Source: Actinocorallia sp. API 0066 (GTDB lineage Bacteria; Actinomycetota; Actinomycetes; Streptosporangiales; Streptosporangiaceae). Taken from it: a stretch of 64,000 nt of DNA. Numbering within the stretch: the stretch's first letter is position 1; each line of letters begins with the position of its first letter. A program made the translations under genes and the position numbers. Location: the NCBI RefSeq assembly GCF_020991275.1, contig NZ_JAJLQY010000010.1, positions 62,001 to 126,000 of the forward strand, given 5' to 3'. The notes below the pieces were generated by a model that worked only from the letters and a program-made list of their open reading frames with translations, was not told where the DNA came from and made no database searches. Shown here one piece after another: positions 47,151 through 56,281 of the stretch.

Positions 47151-47827
47151 GGCGCCTCCCATCCCTTCTCCTTGGCCAGCTCAAGGCCGACCACGGATTC
47201 CGGGCCCGCCTGGACGCCCTCGTTCGCGCGTCCGTCGGGGAATCCGGCGAGCACGCGGGACGCCTGCTTGAACGTGCAGAGCGAATCCGGGCCGCGCGTG
47301 GGCGGCACCGGGCGTCCGGCGCGCAGGTCGTCGACGAGTCGCTTGGCGGTCTCGGGGGTCTGGTTGTCGTAGAACTCCCAGTTGACCATCATCACCGGGG
47401 CGAAGTCGCAGGCGGCGTTGCACTCCAGCCGCTCCAACGACACCTTCCCGTCCTCGGTGACCTCGTCGTGCCCGACGCCGACGTGCTCGCTGAGCGCGTC
47501 CCAGATCTCGTCGCCGCCGAGCACCGCGCACAGCGTGTTGATGCACACGCCCACGTGGTAGTCGCCCATCGGCCGCCGCTTGTACTGCGTGTAGAACGTC
47601 GCGACGCCGGTGACCTGCGCGGGCGTCACGTCCAACACCGCCGCGCAGAAGTTCACACCCTCCTGCGTCACACACCCGTCCACCGACTGCACCAGGTGCA
47701 GCATCGGCAGCAACGCGCTGCGCGTCTTCGGATACCTCGCGATGATCTCCTTGGCGTCCTGCTCCAGACGCTGCCGGGTCTCCACGTCGTACGGGGAGCC
47801 CTCAGGGAAGTGGCTGGTGGAACTCAA
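47147..47827 (-). CDS. nuoE: NADH-quinone oxidoreductase subunit E
   Basis: Thioredoxin-like [2Fe-2S] (N1a) subunit of 226 residues. Ligands are Cys95 and Cys100 (GVCINTLC) and Cys136 and Cys140 (LECNAAC). The start is assigned to a rare TTG at 47827 because it overlaps the nuoD stop as TTGA, matching the coupling used elsewhere in the operon, and no ATG/GTG lies near the conserved N-terminus. The C-terminal extension of about 40 residues after the fold is unusual in length. Confidence 0.94.
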   Translation of the reverse strand: MSSTSHFPEGSPYDVETRQRLEQDAKEIIARYPKTRSALLPMLHLVQSVDGCVTQEGVNFCAAVLDVTPAQVTGVATFYTQYKRRPMGDYHVGVCINTLCAVLGGDEIWDALSEHVGVGHDEVTEDGKVSLERLECNAACDFAPVMMVNWEFYDNQTPETAKRLVDDLRAGRPVPPTRGPDSLCTFKQASRVLAGFPDGRANEGVQAGPESVVGLELAKEKGWEAP

Positions 47828-49182
47828 CGGTCGACACCTCCCATCACGGGGTCGAGGGACGCGACGGCGGCGATGACGTCGGCGACGTAACTGCCCTCGC
47901 ACATCGCGGCCGTTGCCTGAAGGTTGACGAAGGACGGGTCGCGGAAGTGCGCCCGGTGCGGGCGGGTGCCGCCGTCGGACACCACGTGCGCGGCGAGTTC
48001 GCCGCGGGGGGACTCCACCGCCGCGTACGCCTGCCCGGCGGGCACCCGGAACCCCTCGGTCACCAGCTTGAAGTGGTGGATGAGGGCCTCCATGGACTCA
48101 CCCATGATGTGCCCGATGTGGGCCGGCGAGTTGCCCATGCCGTCCGTGCCGATCGCGAGCTGCGCGGGCCAGCCGATCTTCTTGTCCTCGATCATCACCG
48201 GGCCGTCCTTCGCCGAGCCCTTGGTGAGCCGCTCCACACACTGCTCGACGATCTTCAGCGACTCCTCCATCTCGGCCATCCGGACGAGATAGCGGCCGTA
48301 CACGTCGCAGGTGTCCTGCGTGTGCACCTCGAAGTCGTACGTCTCGTAGCCGCAGTACGGCTGCGTCTTGCGCAGGTCCCACGGAAGACCTGCGCTGCGC
48401 AGCACCGGGCCGGTGACGCCGAGCGCCATACAGCCCGTGAGGTCGAGGTAGGCGACGTCCTTGGTGCGGGCCAGGTAGACCGGGTTCGCGTCCAGCAGCT
48501 TGCGCAACTGCCCGAACCGCTCCGGCATGCGCTCAAGGTAGGCGCGCAGCTTCGCGATCGCGGCAGGCCCGATGTCCTGGGCGACACCACCCGGACGGAT
48601 GTAAGCCATGTTCATCCGCAGCCCGGTGATCTCCTCGAACAGGTCGAGGGTGTACTCGCGCTCGACGAACCCGTTGAGCATCACCGTCGTCGCGCCCAGC
48701 TCAAGGCCGAACGTGGCGATCGCGACGAGGTGCGAGGAGATCCGGTTGAGCTCCATCATCATCACCCGGATGACGTTGGCCCGCTCGGGGATCTTGTCGG
48801 TGACGCCGAGCAGCTTCTCCACCGCGAGGCAGTACGCCGTCTCGTTGAAGATCGGCGCGAGGTAGTCCATCCGGGTGCAGAACGTGGTGCCCTGCGTCCA
48901 GGTGCGGTACTCCATGTTCTTCTCGATGCCGGTGTGCAGGTAGCCGATGCCGACCCTCACCTCGTCGACGGACTCGCCGTCGAGGGTGAGGATCAGCCGG
49001 AGCACGCCGTGCGTCGAGGGGTGCTGCGGGCCCATGTTGACGACGAGGCGCTCGTCGTCGGCCGCGTCCTTGGCGCCCGCGACGACCTCGTCCCAGTCGG
49101 ACCCGGCGAGGTTGAACACCTTGCCTTCGGCGGTGCCGTCGTCGGTGGCGCCCGCACTGTAGGCGTCGTAGGTGGTGGTCAT
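47824..49182 (-). CDS. nuoD: NADH-quinone oxidoreductase subunit D
   Basis: The 49-kDa-type subunit of 452 residues that forms the quinone headgroup site with NuoB. The signature [15 protein letters not shown] places the quinone-contacting His at about residues 54 and 58, and the [16 protein letters not shown] block follows. It is the only nuoD in the window, so it may also have to serve the second cluster. ATGA overlap with nuoC. Confidence 0.97.
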   Translation of the reverse strand: MTTTYDAYSAGATDDGTAEGKVFNLAGSDWDEVVAGAKDAADDERLVVNMGPQHPSTHGVLRLILTLDGESVDEVRVGIGYLHTGIEKNMEYRTWTQGTTFCTRMDYLAPIFNETAYCLAVEKLLGVTDKIPERANVIRVMMMELNRISSHLVAIATFGLELGATTVMLNGFVEREYTLDLFEEITGLRMNMAYIRPGGVAQDIGPAAIAKLRAYLERMPERFGQLRKLLDANPVYLARTKDVAYLDLTGCMALGVTGPVLRSAGLPWDLRKTQPYCGYETYDFEVHTQDTCDVYGRYLVRMAEMEESLKIVEQCVERLTKGSAKDGPVMIEDKKIGWPAQLAIGTDGMGNSPAHIGHIMGESMEALIHHFKLVTEGFRVPAGQAYAAVESPRGELAAHVVSDGGTRPHRAHFRDPSFVNLQATAAMCEGSYVADVIAAVASLDPVMGGVDR

Positions 49183-49826
49183 GAGTACGACCTCCGCTCG
49201 TCCGGCGGCGGGACCTCCGCGCCGCGGTACTCGACGGGGATGCCGCCGAGGGGGTAGTCCTTGCGCTGCGGGTGGCCGACCCAGTCGTCCGGCATCTCGA
49301 TGCGGGTCAGCGCCGGGTGCCCGTCGAAGATGATCCCGAAGAAGTCCCAGGTCTCCCGCTCGTGCCAGTCGGCCGTCGGGTAGACGGAGACGACGGACGG
49401 GACGTGCGGGTCGGCGTCCGGGATCGCGACCTCAAGCCGGACCCGCCGGTTGTGCGTCATCGACAGCAGGTGGTACACCGCGTGCAGCTCGCCGCCCTCC
49501 TCCAGCGGGTAGTGCACCCCGGAGACGCCCGACAGCAGCTCAAAACGCAGCTCGGGGTTGTCGCGCATGACCGCCGCCACGTCGCGGATCCGCTCGCGTT
49601 TGACGAAGAACGTGATCTCGTCCCGGTCCACGACGGTGCGCTCGATGGCGTCGCCCAGACCGGAGCGCTCCATGTGGTCGGCGACGTCGTCGAAGTAGCC
49701 GCCGTACGGGCGGGGGGACGAGGCGGCCACCTGACGTCGCACGACAAGACCGCCGTAACCGGAGGTGTCGCCCGTGCTGCCGGCGCCGAACATGCCGCGG
49801 CGCGCGACGCCGCCTGTCTCGCTCAT
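49179..49826 (-). CDS. nuoC: NADH-quinone oxidoreductase subunit C
   Basis: A 215-residue peripheral subunit (30-kDa type). The signature [19 protein letters not shown] and [12 protein letters not shown] end the domain. The N-terminal 50 residues (Gly/Arg-rich, [18 protein letters not shown]) are actinomycete-specific. The ATG at 49826 overlaps the nuoB stop (ATGA); upstream in-frame sequence reads poorly. Confidence 0.96.
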   Translation of the reverse strand: MSETGGVARRGMFGAGSTGDTSGYGGLVVRRQVAASSPRPYGGYFDDVADHMERSGLGDAIERTVVDRDEITFFVKRERIRDVAAVMRDNPELRFELLSGVSGVHYPLEEGGELHAVYHLLSMTHNRRVRLEVAIPDADPHVPSVVSVYPTADWHERETWDFFGIIFDGHPALTRIEMPDDWVGHPQRKDYPLGGIPVEYRGAEVPPPDERRSYS

Positions 49827-50377
49827 GACCGTGCTCCGGACTGCCCGAGCAGCGGCAACTGCCGCAGCTTCGCCTTCTCCAGCTCCTGGATCTGCCGCTC
49901 CCGCTGCACGCCCAGCTTGGTGTTCTGGATCTTGTCGTGCAGTTTCAGGATGGCGTCGAGGAGCATCTCCGGACGCGGGGGGCACCCGGGCAGGTAGATG
50001 TCCACTGGTACGATGTGGTCAACGCCCTGGACGATCGCGTAGTTGTTGAACATGCCTCCAGAAGAGGCGCAGACGCCCATCGCGATCACCCACTTGGGCT
50101 CCGACATCTGGTCGTAGATCTGCCTGAGGACGGGCGCCATCTTCTGGCTCACCCGCCCGGCCACGATCATCAGGTCCGCCTGCCGCGGCGTCGCCGAAGC
50201 GCGCTCCATGCCCCACCGGGCCATGTCGTGCCTCGGGTCGCCGGTCGCCATCATCTCGATGGCGCAACAGGCGAGGCCGAACGTCGCGGGCCACACGGAG
50301 CTGCGCCGCGCCCAGCCCGCCACCTGTTCGACGGTGCTGAGCAGGAAGCCGCTCGGGAGTTTCTCTTCAAGACCCAT
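49823..50377 (-). CDS. nuoB: NADH-quinone oxidoreductase subunit B
   Basis: A 184-residue N2-cluster subunit. Ligands are Cys37/Cys38 (LACCAIEMM), Cys103 (GVCASSGG) and Cys132 (GCPPRPE). It is standard in length and lacks the Pro-rich tail and extra Cys of NuoB2. It starts six bases after the nuoA stop. Confidence 0.97.
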   Translation of the reverse strand: MGLEEKLPSGFLLSTVEQVAGWARRSSVWPATFGLACCAIEMMATGDPRHDMARWGMERASATPRQADLMIVAGRVSQKMAPVLRQIYDQMSEPKWVIAMGVCASSGGMFNNYAIVQGVDHIVPVDIYLPGCPPRPEMLLDAILKLHDKIQNTKLGVQRERQIQELEKAKLRQLPLLGQSGARS

Positions 50378-50383
50378 GGTGAA

Positions 50384-50743
50384 TCAATCCCACTCCAGGC
50401 CGCCGCGCCGCCACACGTAGGCGTACGCGACAAGGACGGTGACGATGAACAGCACCATTTCGACGAGTCCGAAGAGGCCGAGGCGGTCGAACGACGCGGC
50501 CCAGGGATACAAGAAGATGATCTCGATGTCGAAGACGATGAAGAGCATCGCCGTGAGGTAGTACTTCACGGGGAACCGGCCGCCGCCTACCGGCTGCGGG
50601 GTCGGCTCGATCCCGCATTCGTAGGCTTCGAGCTTGGCCCGGTTCCAGCGTTTGGGGCCGGTGAAGGCAGCCATGACCACCGAGCCGATGGCGAAGGCCG
50701 CCGCCAACGCCCCGAGCACGACGATCGGCAGGTAGAGGTCCAC
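50384..50743 (-). CDS. nuoA: NADH-quinone oxidoreductase subunit A
   Basis: First gene of the 14-gene operon. With the GTG at 50743 the protein is 119 residues, the usual length, beginning MDLYLPIVVLGALAAAFAIG. This start is chosen because a run AGGGGGG lies about ten bases before it; GTGs at 50755 and 50776 are alternatives. The NuoA motif YECGIEPTPQPVGGGRFPVKYY and the acidic helix VFDIEIIFLYPWA are present. A 13-bp inverted repeat lies 28 bases upstream. Confidence 0.95.
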   Translation of the reverse strand: MDLYLPIVVLGALAAAFAIGSVVMAAFTGPKRWNRAKLEAYECGIEPTPQPVGGGRFPVKYYLTAMLFIVFDIEIIFLYPWAASFDRLGLFGLVEMVLFIVTVLVAYAYVWRRGGLEWD

Positions 50744-50770
50744 GGGATCACACACCCCCCTCAGAGTTCG

Positions 50771-50805
50771 TGACACAGCTCACCGCTGTGAGCTGTGTCA
50801 TCCTA
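50771..50805 (-). promoter_or_regulatory. promoter/operator of the nuoA-N operon
   Basis: A perfect inverted repeat with 13-base arms TGACACAGCTCAC (50771-50783) and GTGAGCTGTGTCA (50788-50800), four-base centre CGCT. On the minus strand TAGGAT (50805-50800) would be a -10 box, which puts the repeat at about -7 to +23, a good repressor position. The 16 bases at 50787-50802 match 8 of 10 fixed positions of the redox-repressor Rex consensus TGTGA-N6-TCACA. No good -35 is seen. Confidence 0.6.
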
Positions 50806-50862
50806 GTGAGAACGCGCATTGGTCCGTACCAGTGGGGTTTGCAGTTGTCGGGGCGGGGCAGG

Positions 50863-52161
50863 TCAGGCCGACGGGGCGATCCGGGTCATCGCGTTGATGA
50901 CCCGGTCCATCGCGTCTCCCCCGCGCGGATCGGTGAGGTTGGCCAGGAGCTTCAGCGTGAACCGCATCAGCGTCGGATGGGGCAGCCCGTGCCGGGTGGC
51001 GAACTTCATCACCCGCGGGTCGCCGATGGCCTTCACGAACACGCGCCCGATCGTGAAGTACCCCCCGTGCTCCTCCTTGAGGATGCGCGGGTACTCGTAG
51101 AGCGCCCGTTCCCGCTGTGCGGCGGTCGGGCGGGCCAGCGCCTGCACGATGATGTCGGCGGCCAGGTGGCCGCTCTCCATCGCGTAGTCGATGCCCTCGC
51201 CGTTGAACGGGTTGATCATGCCGCCGGCGTCGCCGACGAGCAGCAGGCCCCGGGAGTAGTGCGGCTGCCGGTTGAAGCCCATCGGCAGGGCCGCGCCGCG
51301 GACGGGCCCCGTCGCGTGCTCCTCGTCGAACTGCCACTCCGGCGGCATGTTCGCGGTCCAGCGGCGCAGCATCTCGCGGTAGTCGGTGTTCTGGAACGAC
51401 TTGGACGTGTTCAGCAGGCCGAGTCCGACGTTGGACGTGCCGTTGCCGCAGCCGAACACCCAGCCGTAGCCGGGGAGCAGCTTGTCGCCGTCCCACAGTT
51501 CGAGCCACGACTCCAGGTAGTCGTCGTTGTGCCTGGGCGTCTCGTAGTAGCGCCGGACGGCCACGCCCATCGGGCGGTCCTCGCGTTTGCGGATGTCGAG
51601 CGCGAGCGCCAGCCGGGCCGAGTTGCCGTCGGCGGCGACGACGAGGGGCGCGCGGTACTCGCGGCCGTCCTTCGTGCGGACGCCGGCGACGCGGTCGCTG
51701 CGCTCGTCGATGATCGGCTCGGTGACCGTGGTGCCCTGCATGAGGGTCGCGCCCGCCTTCACGGCGTGCTCCGCGAGGAGGGCGTCGAGGTCCATCCGGG
51801 GGCGGACGAGGCCGAAGTCGGGGAACGTCGCGAGCTCCGGCCAGGGCAGTTCGATCTTGACGCCGCCGCCGTAGATCCGCAGGCCCTTGTTCCTGATCCA
51901 GCCCGGCGCGTTGATGTCCACGCCCATGGCGATCAGTTGGCGGACCGCGCGGGGGGTGAGGCCGTCGCCGCAGATCTTGTCACGCGGGAAGGTGGCCTTC
52001 TCCAGTAGGAGGACCTTCAGGCCCGTCTGCGCGAGGTAGTACGCCGTCGTCGATCCGGCGGGTCCGGCCCCGACGACGATGACATCCGCGGCTTCGGGGG
52101 AGTGCTCGCTCAACAGCCGACCTTCTTCGCTCCGCTCAAGTGCGTTTGTGAACAACTTCAC
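50863..52161 (-). CDS. geranylgeranyl reductase family flavoprotein (MenJ-like)
   Basis: A 432-residue FAD enzyme. The dinucleotide motif GAGPAG is at 31-36, and the second FAD contact GDAGGMINPFNGEGIDYAMESG is near residue 300, with the substrate-side CGDGLTPRAV near 64. Members reduce isoprenoid double bonds. The neighbours menG, nuo and polyprenyl synthase point to menaquinone beta-isoprene reduction as done by mycobacterial MenJ (inference). It lies 119 bases upstream of nuoA, with 54 bases to menG. Confidence 0.9.
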   Translation of the reverse strand: MKLFTNALERSEEGRLLSEHSPEAADVIVVGAGPAGSTTAYYLAQTGLKVLLLEKATFPRDKICGDGLTPRAVRQLIAMGVDINAPGWIRNKGLRIYGGGVKIELPWPELATFPDFGLVRPRMDLDALLAEHAVKAGATLMQGTTVTEPIIDERSDRVAGVRTKDGREYRAPLVVAADGNSARLALALDIRKREDRPMGVAVRRYYETPRHNDDYLESWLELWDGDKLLPGYGWVFGCGNGTSNVGLGLLNTSKSFQNTDYREMLRRWTANMPPEWQFDEEHATGPVRGAALPMGFNRQPHYSRGLLLVGDAGGMINPFNGEGIDYAMESGHLAADIIVQALARPTAAQRERALYEYPRILKEEHGGYFTIGRVFVKAIGDPRVMKFATRHGLPHPTLMRFTLKLLANLTDPRGGDAMDRVINAMTRIAPSA

Positions 52162-52215
52162 AAACTCTCTCGGAAGCGAGGCTACACCCGTGGGCGTTCC
52201 CGACGGCAGAGGAGG

Positions 52216-52935
52216 TCAGCCGCCGTCGGAAATGATCTCCGGCTTCCAGGCGCGGTGGATGGCGGCGACACCAAAGGTGAGGTCGCGCCACTGGGCGCGC
52301 TCCCACCCGGCTTCACGCAGCTGGGCGGCGAGCCCGCGCTGGTCGGGCCACCTCAGGGTGGACTCGGCCAGGTAGGTGTAGGAGTCCTTGTTCGAGCTGA
52401 ACCGGGCCAGGAAGGGCAGGCCCACCTTCAGGTGGAGGCGGTGGCCCGTCCGCAACAAAGGGTTGCCTGGGTGGCTGACCTCACAGATGACGAGTTTTCC
52501 GCCCGGTTTGGTGACCCGCAGCAGTTCGCGGAGCGCCGTGTTCACGTCGGCGACGTTGCGGAGGCCGAACGAGATCGTCACCGTGTCGAAGGCGCTGTCG
52601 CGGAACGGGAGCCTGAGCGCGTCACCCGCCACGAACGTGAGCCCGGCGGTTCCCTCCTGGCGCCTGGTGCCGACCTGGAGCATGCCGAGCGAGAAGTCGC
52701 AGGCGACGACGTCCGCGCCGTCCGCGGCCAGTGCCGCCGCCGACGTTCCGGTGCCCGCCGCGAGGTCGAGCACCCGCTCGCCGCGCCGCGCCGCGACGGC
52801 CCGCGCGACGGCCTTCCGCCACACCCGATCCCGCCCACCGGTCATGAGGCTGTTCAGCAGGTCATACCGCTCCGCCGTGTCGTCGAACATCGCGGCGACG
52901 TCAGAGGGCTTCTTGTCCAGATCGGCACGGCTCAT
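52216..52935 (-). CDS. menG: demethylmenaquinone methyltransferase
   Basis: A 239-residue SAM-dependent methyltransferase (UbiE/MenG family) that performs the last step of menaquinone synthesis. The SAM site reads VLDLAAGTGTSAAAL (about 55-69), followed by the acidic ACDFSLGML, and the family block TISFGLRNVADVNTALRELLRV. Aerobic actinomycetes lack ubiquinone, so MenG is the right assignment. TAAGGT ends six bases before the ATG, consistent with a leaderless mRNA. Confidence 0.95.
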   Translation of the reverse strand: MSRADLDKKPSDVAAMFDDTAERYDLLNSLMTGGRDRVWRKAVARAVAARRGERVLDLAAGTGTSAAALAADGADVVACDFSLGMLQVGTRRQEGTAGLTFVAGDALRLPFRDSAFDTVTISFGLRNVADVNTALRELLRVTKPGGKLVICEVSHPGNPLLRTGHRLHLKVGLPFLARFSSNKDSYTYLAESTLRWPDQRGLAAQLREAGWERAQWRDLTFGVAAIHRAWKPEIISDGG

Positions 52936-52944
52936 ACCTGCACC

Positions 52945-53178
52945 TTAGTGCGAGCCCCCCTCTTCTCCCCCGTCACCCCGCCCCCGCTGCGCCCGCTCCG
53001 CCACCACCGTGGACACCGCGTCCCGCTGCTTGGACAACACCACATAACTCACGATCCCGGAGATCAACACCGAGAGCGCAAGGTTCAACAACCCCGTGAC
53101 CCCGATCAAAAACAAGATCGCAGCCGTCGCGGCAAACAACAAAAACCGAGACACCGAATAAGCAAGTACAGAACGCAT
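52945..53178 (-). CDS. DUF4229 membrane protein
   Basis: A 77-residue protein with two membrane helices (SRFLLFAATAAILFLIGV and LLNLALSVLISGIVSYVVLS) and a charged C-terminal tail. It resembles the DUF4229 family that sits next to menG in many actinomycetes. Nine bases separate its stop from the menG start, so both are probably on one mRNA. Role unknown. Confidence 0.8.
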   Translation of the reverse strand: MRSVLAYSVSRFLLFAATAAILFLIGVTGLLNLALSVLISGIVSYVVLSKQRDAVSTVVAERAQRGRGDGGEEGGSH

Positions 53179-53247
53179 GGTCCTACGAGGCTACCCCCCA
53201 CCCCTCCCCCCCTCCCCCCGACCCACCCCCAACACCCGCCGACCCTG

Positions 53248-53277
53248 CCCGTCGGGAGCCGCCACGCCTCCGACGGG
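53248..53277 (-). terminator. probable terminator downstream of the rloB-like gene
   Basis: Eight-base arms CCCGTCGG / CCGACGGG around a 14-base loop, between the rloB-like stop (53322) and the DUF4229 start. A C-rich low-complexity tract (about 53196-53235) lies just beyond it. Confidence 0.5.
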
Positions 53278-53321
53278 GGAAACGTCAGATGGTGTGCACC
53301 AGCGTCAGCGGGGTGGTGCGG

Positions 53322-53948
53322 TCATAGGGGATCAGGGCTTCGCCTGATCACTTCGATGAGCGACCACATGTTCGAACTCGGGTTCGTACCGGGTGCTGAA
53401 CCGTCGGCCGCGTGCTTCCGATCCAAGAGGACGGCTCGCCCCTTCGCTGCCTGAAAGTTGTCCGCCAACCGGCCGAGAGCCGCCGGGGGCAGCGCCTTCC
53501 CGCACTTGAGGAGGTCCCGGACCTCTCTCTGCACGTCGTATCGGTGGATGTATGTGGGCACATCACGAAAATGGAGAGCGAACCAGAGTTCCACGCACGG
53601 GTTGGATATCGCCAGGGAGATTCCGTTCTCCGCAGCCATCTGGATCGCCTGCGGAATCTTGGGATGCTCGTCAATATCGAAGGAGCACCAGTACTCATCG
53701 AACGAGTCACCTCTTCCTTTCCTCGCAGACCTCTCATCCGACTTCTTCTGGGATGCGGCCTCCCGCACCAGCGAGAAGGGGTCTGCATGAAAGTCTGCGA
53801 CCTTGACGATGACCCTTTCCCGGTGGAGACGGGACCAGTGGTTGAGATAAAGGGGTTCGGTCTTCTTCCCCTCAGTGAAGACAAGGATCTGATACTTCTT
53901 TGCGGTACTGGTGACCGATCGGTTGAGCCTGCCACGAGTGCGACTCAT
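53322..53948 (-). CDS. RloB-domain protein, candidate TOPRIM-like nuclease of a defence pair
   Basis: A 208-residue protein with the RloB pattern: ILVFTEGKKTEPLYLNHW (Glu26 and Glu31), CSFDIDEHP (Asp91/Asp93) and SNPCVELWFALHF (115-127). The first Glu and the DxD have the spacing seen in TOPRIM-type metal nucleases such as OLD-family proteins, so it may cut nucleic acid; this is inference. The ATG at 53948 overlaps the stop of the ATPase gene (ATGA), so the two form one unit. Third-position G+C is visibly lower than in the nuo genes, a sign of transfer. Confidence 0.85.
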   Translation of the reverse strand: MSRTRGRLNRSVTSTAKKYQILVFTEGKKTEPLYLNHWSRLHRERVIVKVADFHADPFSLVREAASQKKSDERSARKGRGDSFDEYWCSFDIDEHPKIPQAIQMAAENGISLAISNPCVELWFALHFRDVPTYIHRYDVQREVRDLLKCGKALPPAALGRLADNFQAAKGRAVLLDRKHAADGSAPGTNPSSNMWSLIEVIRRSPDPL

Positions 53949-55348
53949 TCTTCGACCATCCCCACAGCCTTGCTCATCGCCTCCACGAACTCTTCGGTAC
54001 TGACGATAGGAGTGGCCCCATACCTGCCGGTCAGATACCGACGGCCCACGGCCTCCTCTTTTCTCGGATTCAGGTCCGAGAGCGGATAAAGGCGAGACGA
54101 TCCGTCGTTGATTTTCTCCACGAACCAAACCTGGTCCCGGCCGATGACCCGGTTCCCCGAGGAGTCACCCAGCAAGGCCGCCTCATGCGAGTTGAAGACG
54201 ATCTGCGCACCGTGCGGATTCGATTCAGGGTTCTGAAAGGCGCGGACCAACTCGCCCACCAGGACGGGATGGAGACTCGCCTCGATCTCGTCCACCAGCA
54301 GGACGGTGCCTGTCGCCAGCGCGGCCGTCACCGGGCCGATGAGGCCGAACCAGACGAGCGTTCCCAGCGACTCGTCGTGGACTTCGAGTTCGACGTCTCC
54401 CGCAGTGCCCCGATGGCTGAGCATGAGGCCCGTCTCAGCGAAATCGAAGTCCATCTCCGCGACTTCGGGATCGTCTTCCCTGCCCATAAGAATCATGGCG
54501 GCCCGCTGGATACGCTCCATCATCTGCGGGTCTGGTTTGCGGACCCTGGCACCGGTGATTCCGAGGTCGGCCGCGTGCAGGAGAGCCAGTACGTGTTCAC
54601 GGCTGAACTCAGTGCTGAGAAGATGGGTCGTCGCCACCCATCGTCGCGCACGCGTCGACGCCTCAACCAGTATCAGATTCTGTTCGAACCATTCGTAGAG
54701 AGGCAGAAGGTCCGGATGGTCAGTGGCACCAGCCGCGGACAGGAACAGGACGTGTGGCCGCATCAGCGTCTCCACCGTCCGCCCGATCATCCTGTTCCTG
54801 GAGCCAAGATCCAGTTCGTCCTTTGACCGGTGAAAAAGAGTGGCGGCCTTTCCCTTGGGGAAGAACCTCGCCCATTCCTCTATCACATGGACGTCATCGA
54901 CCACAAAACCGTACTCGTACCTGACACCCTCGAGTATCAGGTCGATCTCGTACCGCGACGGCTTTTCCGCCGAAGCGGGATCAAGCTTGAAGTACTCGCG
55001 ATCGACCTTGGCCCTCCGCGTGCTCGATCGGAACGAACTGACCACCAGGTGCCTCATGTCATGCAGCACCCGGAGCAGGTTGCTCTTACCCGCTGCATTG
55101 GCTCCGAAGACTCCGGCGGCGGGCAGCACACGCACCGGATGCCGACCTCCCTGACGCCAAGGAAGTTCCCTCGGCACCCCGGGCTCCGCCAGAGCCGTCG
55201 CCATCATCGAGAGATCGATGGCGTCACGGAACGATCGCACGTTCTCAGCACGGAACGCCAACATCATCGACTGAGAGAAGGATGGATGGTCTTGCATAGC
55301 CCAACTATTGCGGGAAACCTGCATTTTCTCAAGTATGAGGACTCGCAC
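53945..55348 (-). CDS. AAA-type ATPase (RloA/AAA_15-like), partner of the RloB protein
   Basis: A 467-residue ABC/SMC-like ATPase. Walker A is GANAAGKS (82-89), the signature-like region DESLGTLVWFGL and Walker B VLLVDEIEASLHP are near residues 350-375, and a D-loop and FNSHEAALL His switch follow. Such ATPases pair with effector nucleases in anti-phage modules (PARIS, OLD/Gabija-like, RloAB); the ATPase usually senses and the partner kills. The GTG at 55348 lies eight bases after a TATGAT -10 box, consistent with leaderless translation; ATGs at 55324 and 55297 are alternatives. Low G+C compared with its surroundings. Confidence 0.88.
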   Translation of the reverse strand: MRVLILEKMQVSRNSWAMQDHPSFSQSMMLAFRAENVRSFRDAIDLSMMATALAEPGVPRELPWRQGGRHPVRVLPAAGVFGANAAGKSNLLRVLHDMRHLVVSSFRSSTRRAKVDREYFKLDPASAEKPSRYEIDLILEGVRYEYGFVVDDVHVIEEWARFFPKGKAATLFHRSKDELDLGSRNRMIGRTVETLMRPHVLFLSAAGATDHPDLLPLYEWFEQNLILVEASTRARRWVATTHLLSTEFSREHVLALLHAADLGITGARVRKPDPQMMERIQRAAMILMGREDDPEVAEMDFDFAETGLMLSHRGTAGDVELEVHDESLGTLVWFGLIGPVTAALATGTVLLVDEIEASLHPVLVGELVRAFQNPESNPHGAQIVFNSHEAALLGDSSGNRVIGRDQVWFVEKINDGSSRLYPLSDLNPRKEEAVGRRYLTGRYGATPIVSTEEFVEAMSKAVGMVEE

Positions 55349-55356
55349 AGTGTCTA

Positions 55357-55366
55357 ATCATATGAT
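55357..55366 (-). promoter_or_regulatory. -10 box and palindrome upstream of the ATPase/RloB pair
   Basis: A ten-base perfect palindrome ATCATATGAT, of which TATGAT on the minus strand is a good -10 hexamer. It lies in an A/T-rich pocket eight bases before the GTG of the ATPase gene. No clear -35. Confidence 0.5.
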
Positions 55367-55529
55367 TTTCACTACTTCACACCTCTTTGCCGTGGCCTGG
55401 GTCGTCCAGCGCAAGAGAGGGTGGATCAGGCCACCGTGCGAGACCGTGGGGTGTGCGCGGGGAAATCTCCGGTCTGACCGGCCTCCCCACCCGACCCGCC
55501 TCGGGCGCTCAATGCCTGCGGGTAGGGGT

Positions 55530-55905
55530 GGGTGACGATGACCTGCGGCGACTTCCGTAGACGGCCAAGGGACGGGGGTCGGAGAAGGAGAAGGCCCCGA
55601 AGACCGACAGTACGAGATCCCAGGAGACCGCGGGCTGCGGGACGAGTACTGGCAGGTGCGAGTGCACCGGGTGTACCAGACGCCCCCACGCGCGGTGGCT
55701 GTTCCTGCTCGAAGAGGACGTGCTCTGGTACCGGCTCGGGGCGGTCGCGGGCGAGTCGTTCTCGATGAACGACGCGGACCTCGTCTCCGTGGAGCTGATC
55801 AGCGGCTACCTCAACCTCACGACGCCGACAGACGTGTCGACCCCGTCACGGGCGACTGCCTGTTCCAGGGCCGCGTCGTCACCGACCCCGCGGTCCTGGG
55901 GTTGA
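55530..55905 (+). pseudogene. frameshifted remnant of an unidentified gene
   Basis: Protein-like sequence is spread over three plus-strand frames: YEIPGDRGLRDEYWQVRVH at about 55600, then LFLLEEDVLWYRLGAVAGES and LVSVELISGYLNLTTPTDV in a second frame (about 55705-55840), then RVDPVTGDCLFQGRVV in another (about 55830-55900). Each jump looks like a single-base change. No start codon joins them. The parent family is not recognised. It lies between the defence-like pair and the toxin-antitoxin genes, which suits a turnover-prone accessory patch. Confidence 0.55.
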
Positions 55906-55966
55906 CGGGGGGCGGGGTTGGGGAGATGCTTGGTGTATGACAGTTGTACGACAGGGGGGAGGGGCG

Positions 55967-56281
55967 ATGAGCCCGGAAGCGGCGAGGAAGTCGGGGAGGC
56001 GGCACAAGCCGTCCCAGGGGCGGGGTGCGGGCAAGCTGGCACAGGTCAGGCTGCGGCCGGAGGAGATGGAGACGTTGCGCGAGACGATGCGCACGTTGAA
56101 TCTCGGCTCGACCTCGGATGCCCTCCGTGAGGGTCTGCGCCTGCTCACCCTTGAGGCGACGGAGCTCGCGGCGGCCGAGGAGATCCGTGCCTTCTACGCG
56201 GGAGCCCCGGCGCCGCTGCCCGACGGCGTGGTTCCTGTCGACGACAGCGAGTTCGAGGCCGTGGACGAGACGGAATGGTGA
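55967..56281 (+). CDS. antitoxin of a MazEF-type pair
   Basis: A 104-residue protein with a basic N-terminus (RKSGRRHKPSQGRGAGK), a ribbon-helix-helix-like segment (AQVRLRPEEMETLRETMRTL, then STSDALREGLRLL) and an acidic C-terminal arm (VPVDDSEFEAVDETEW) that would wrap the toxin. The ATG at 55967 follows the strong site GGGGGGAGGGG; an ATG at 55937 is less likely. It overlaps the toxin gene by seven bases. Antitoxins of this kind repress their own promoter. Confidence 0.8.
   Translation: MSPEAARKSGRRHKPSQGRGAGKLAQVRLRPEEMETLRETMRTLNLGSTSDALREGLRLLTLEATELAAAEEIRAFYAGAPAPLPDGVVPVDDSEFEAVDETEW

Noticed and set aside
43434-47372. Open reading frame of 1312 codons on the plus strand, antisense to nuoH-nuoF
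   Set aside because: It mirrors the high-G+C third positions of the real nuo genes; its translation is Arg/Gly/Glu low complexity with no family, and the opposite strand holds nuoG and nuoF with full motifs.
53196-53235. C-rich tract as a G-quadruplex or regulatory element
   Set aside because: It is a short low-complexity run in a non-coding gap; in a 70% G+C genome this is not unusual, and no gene start depends on it.
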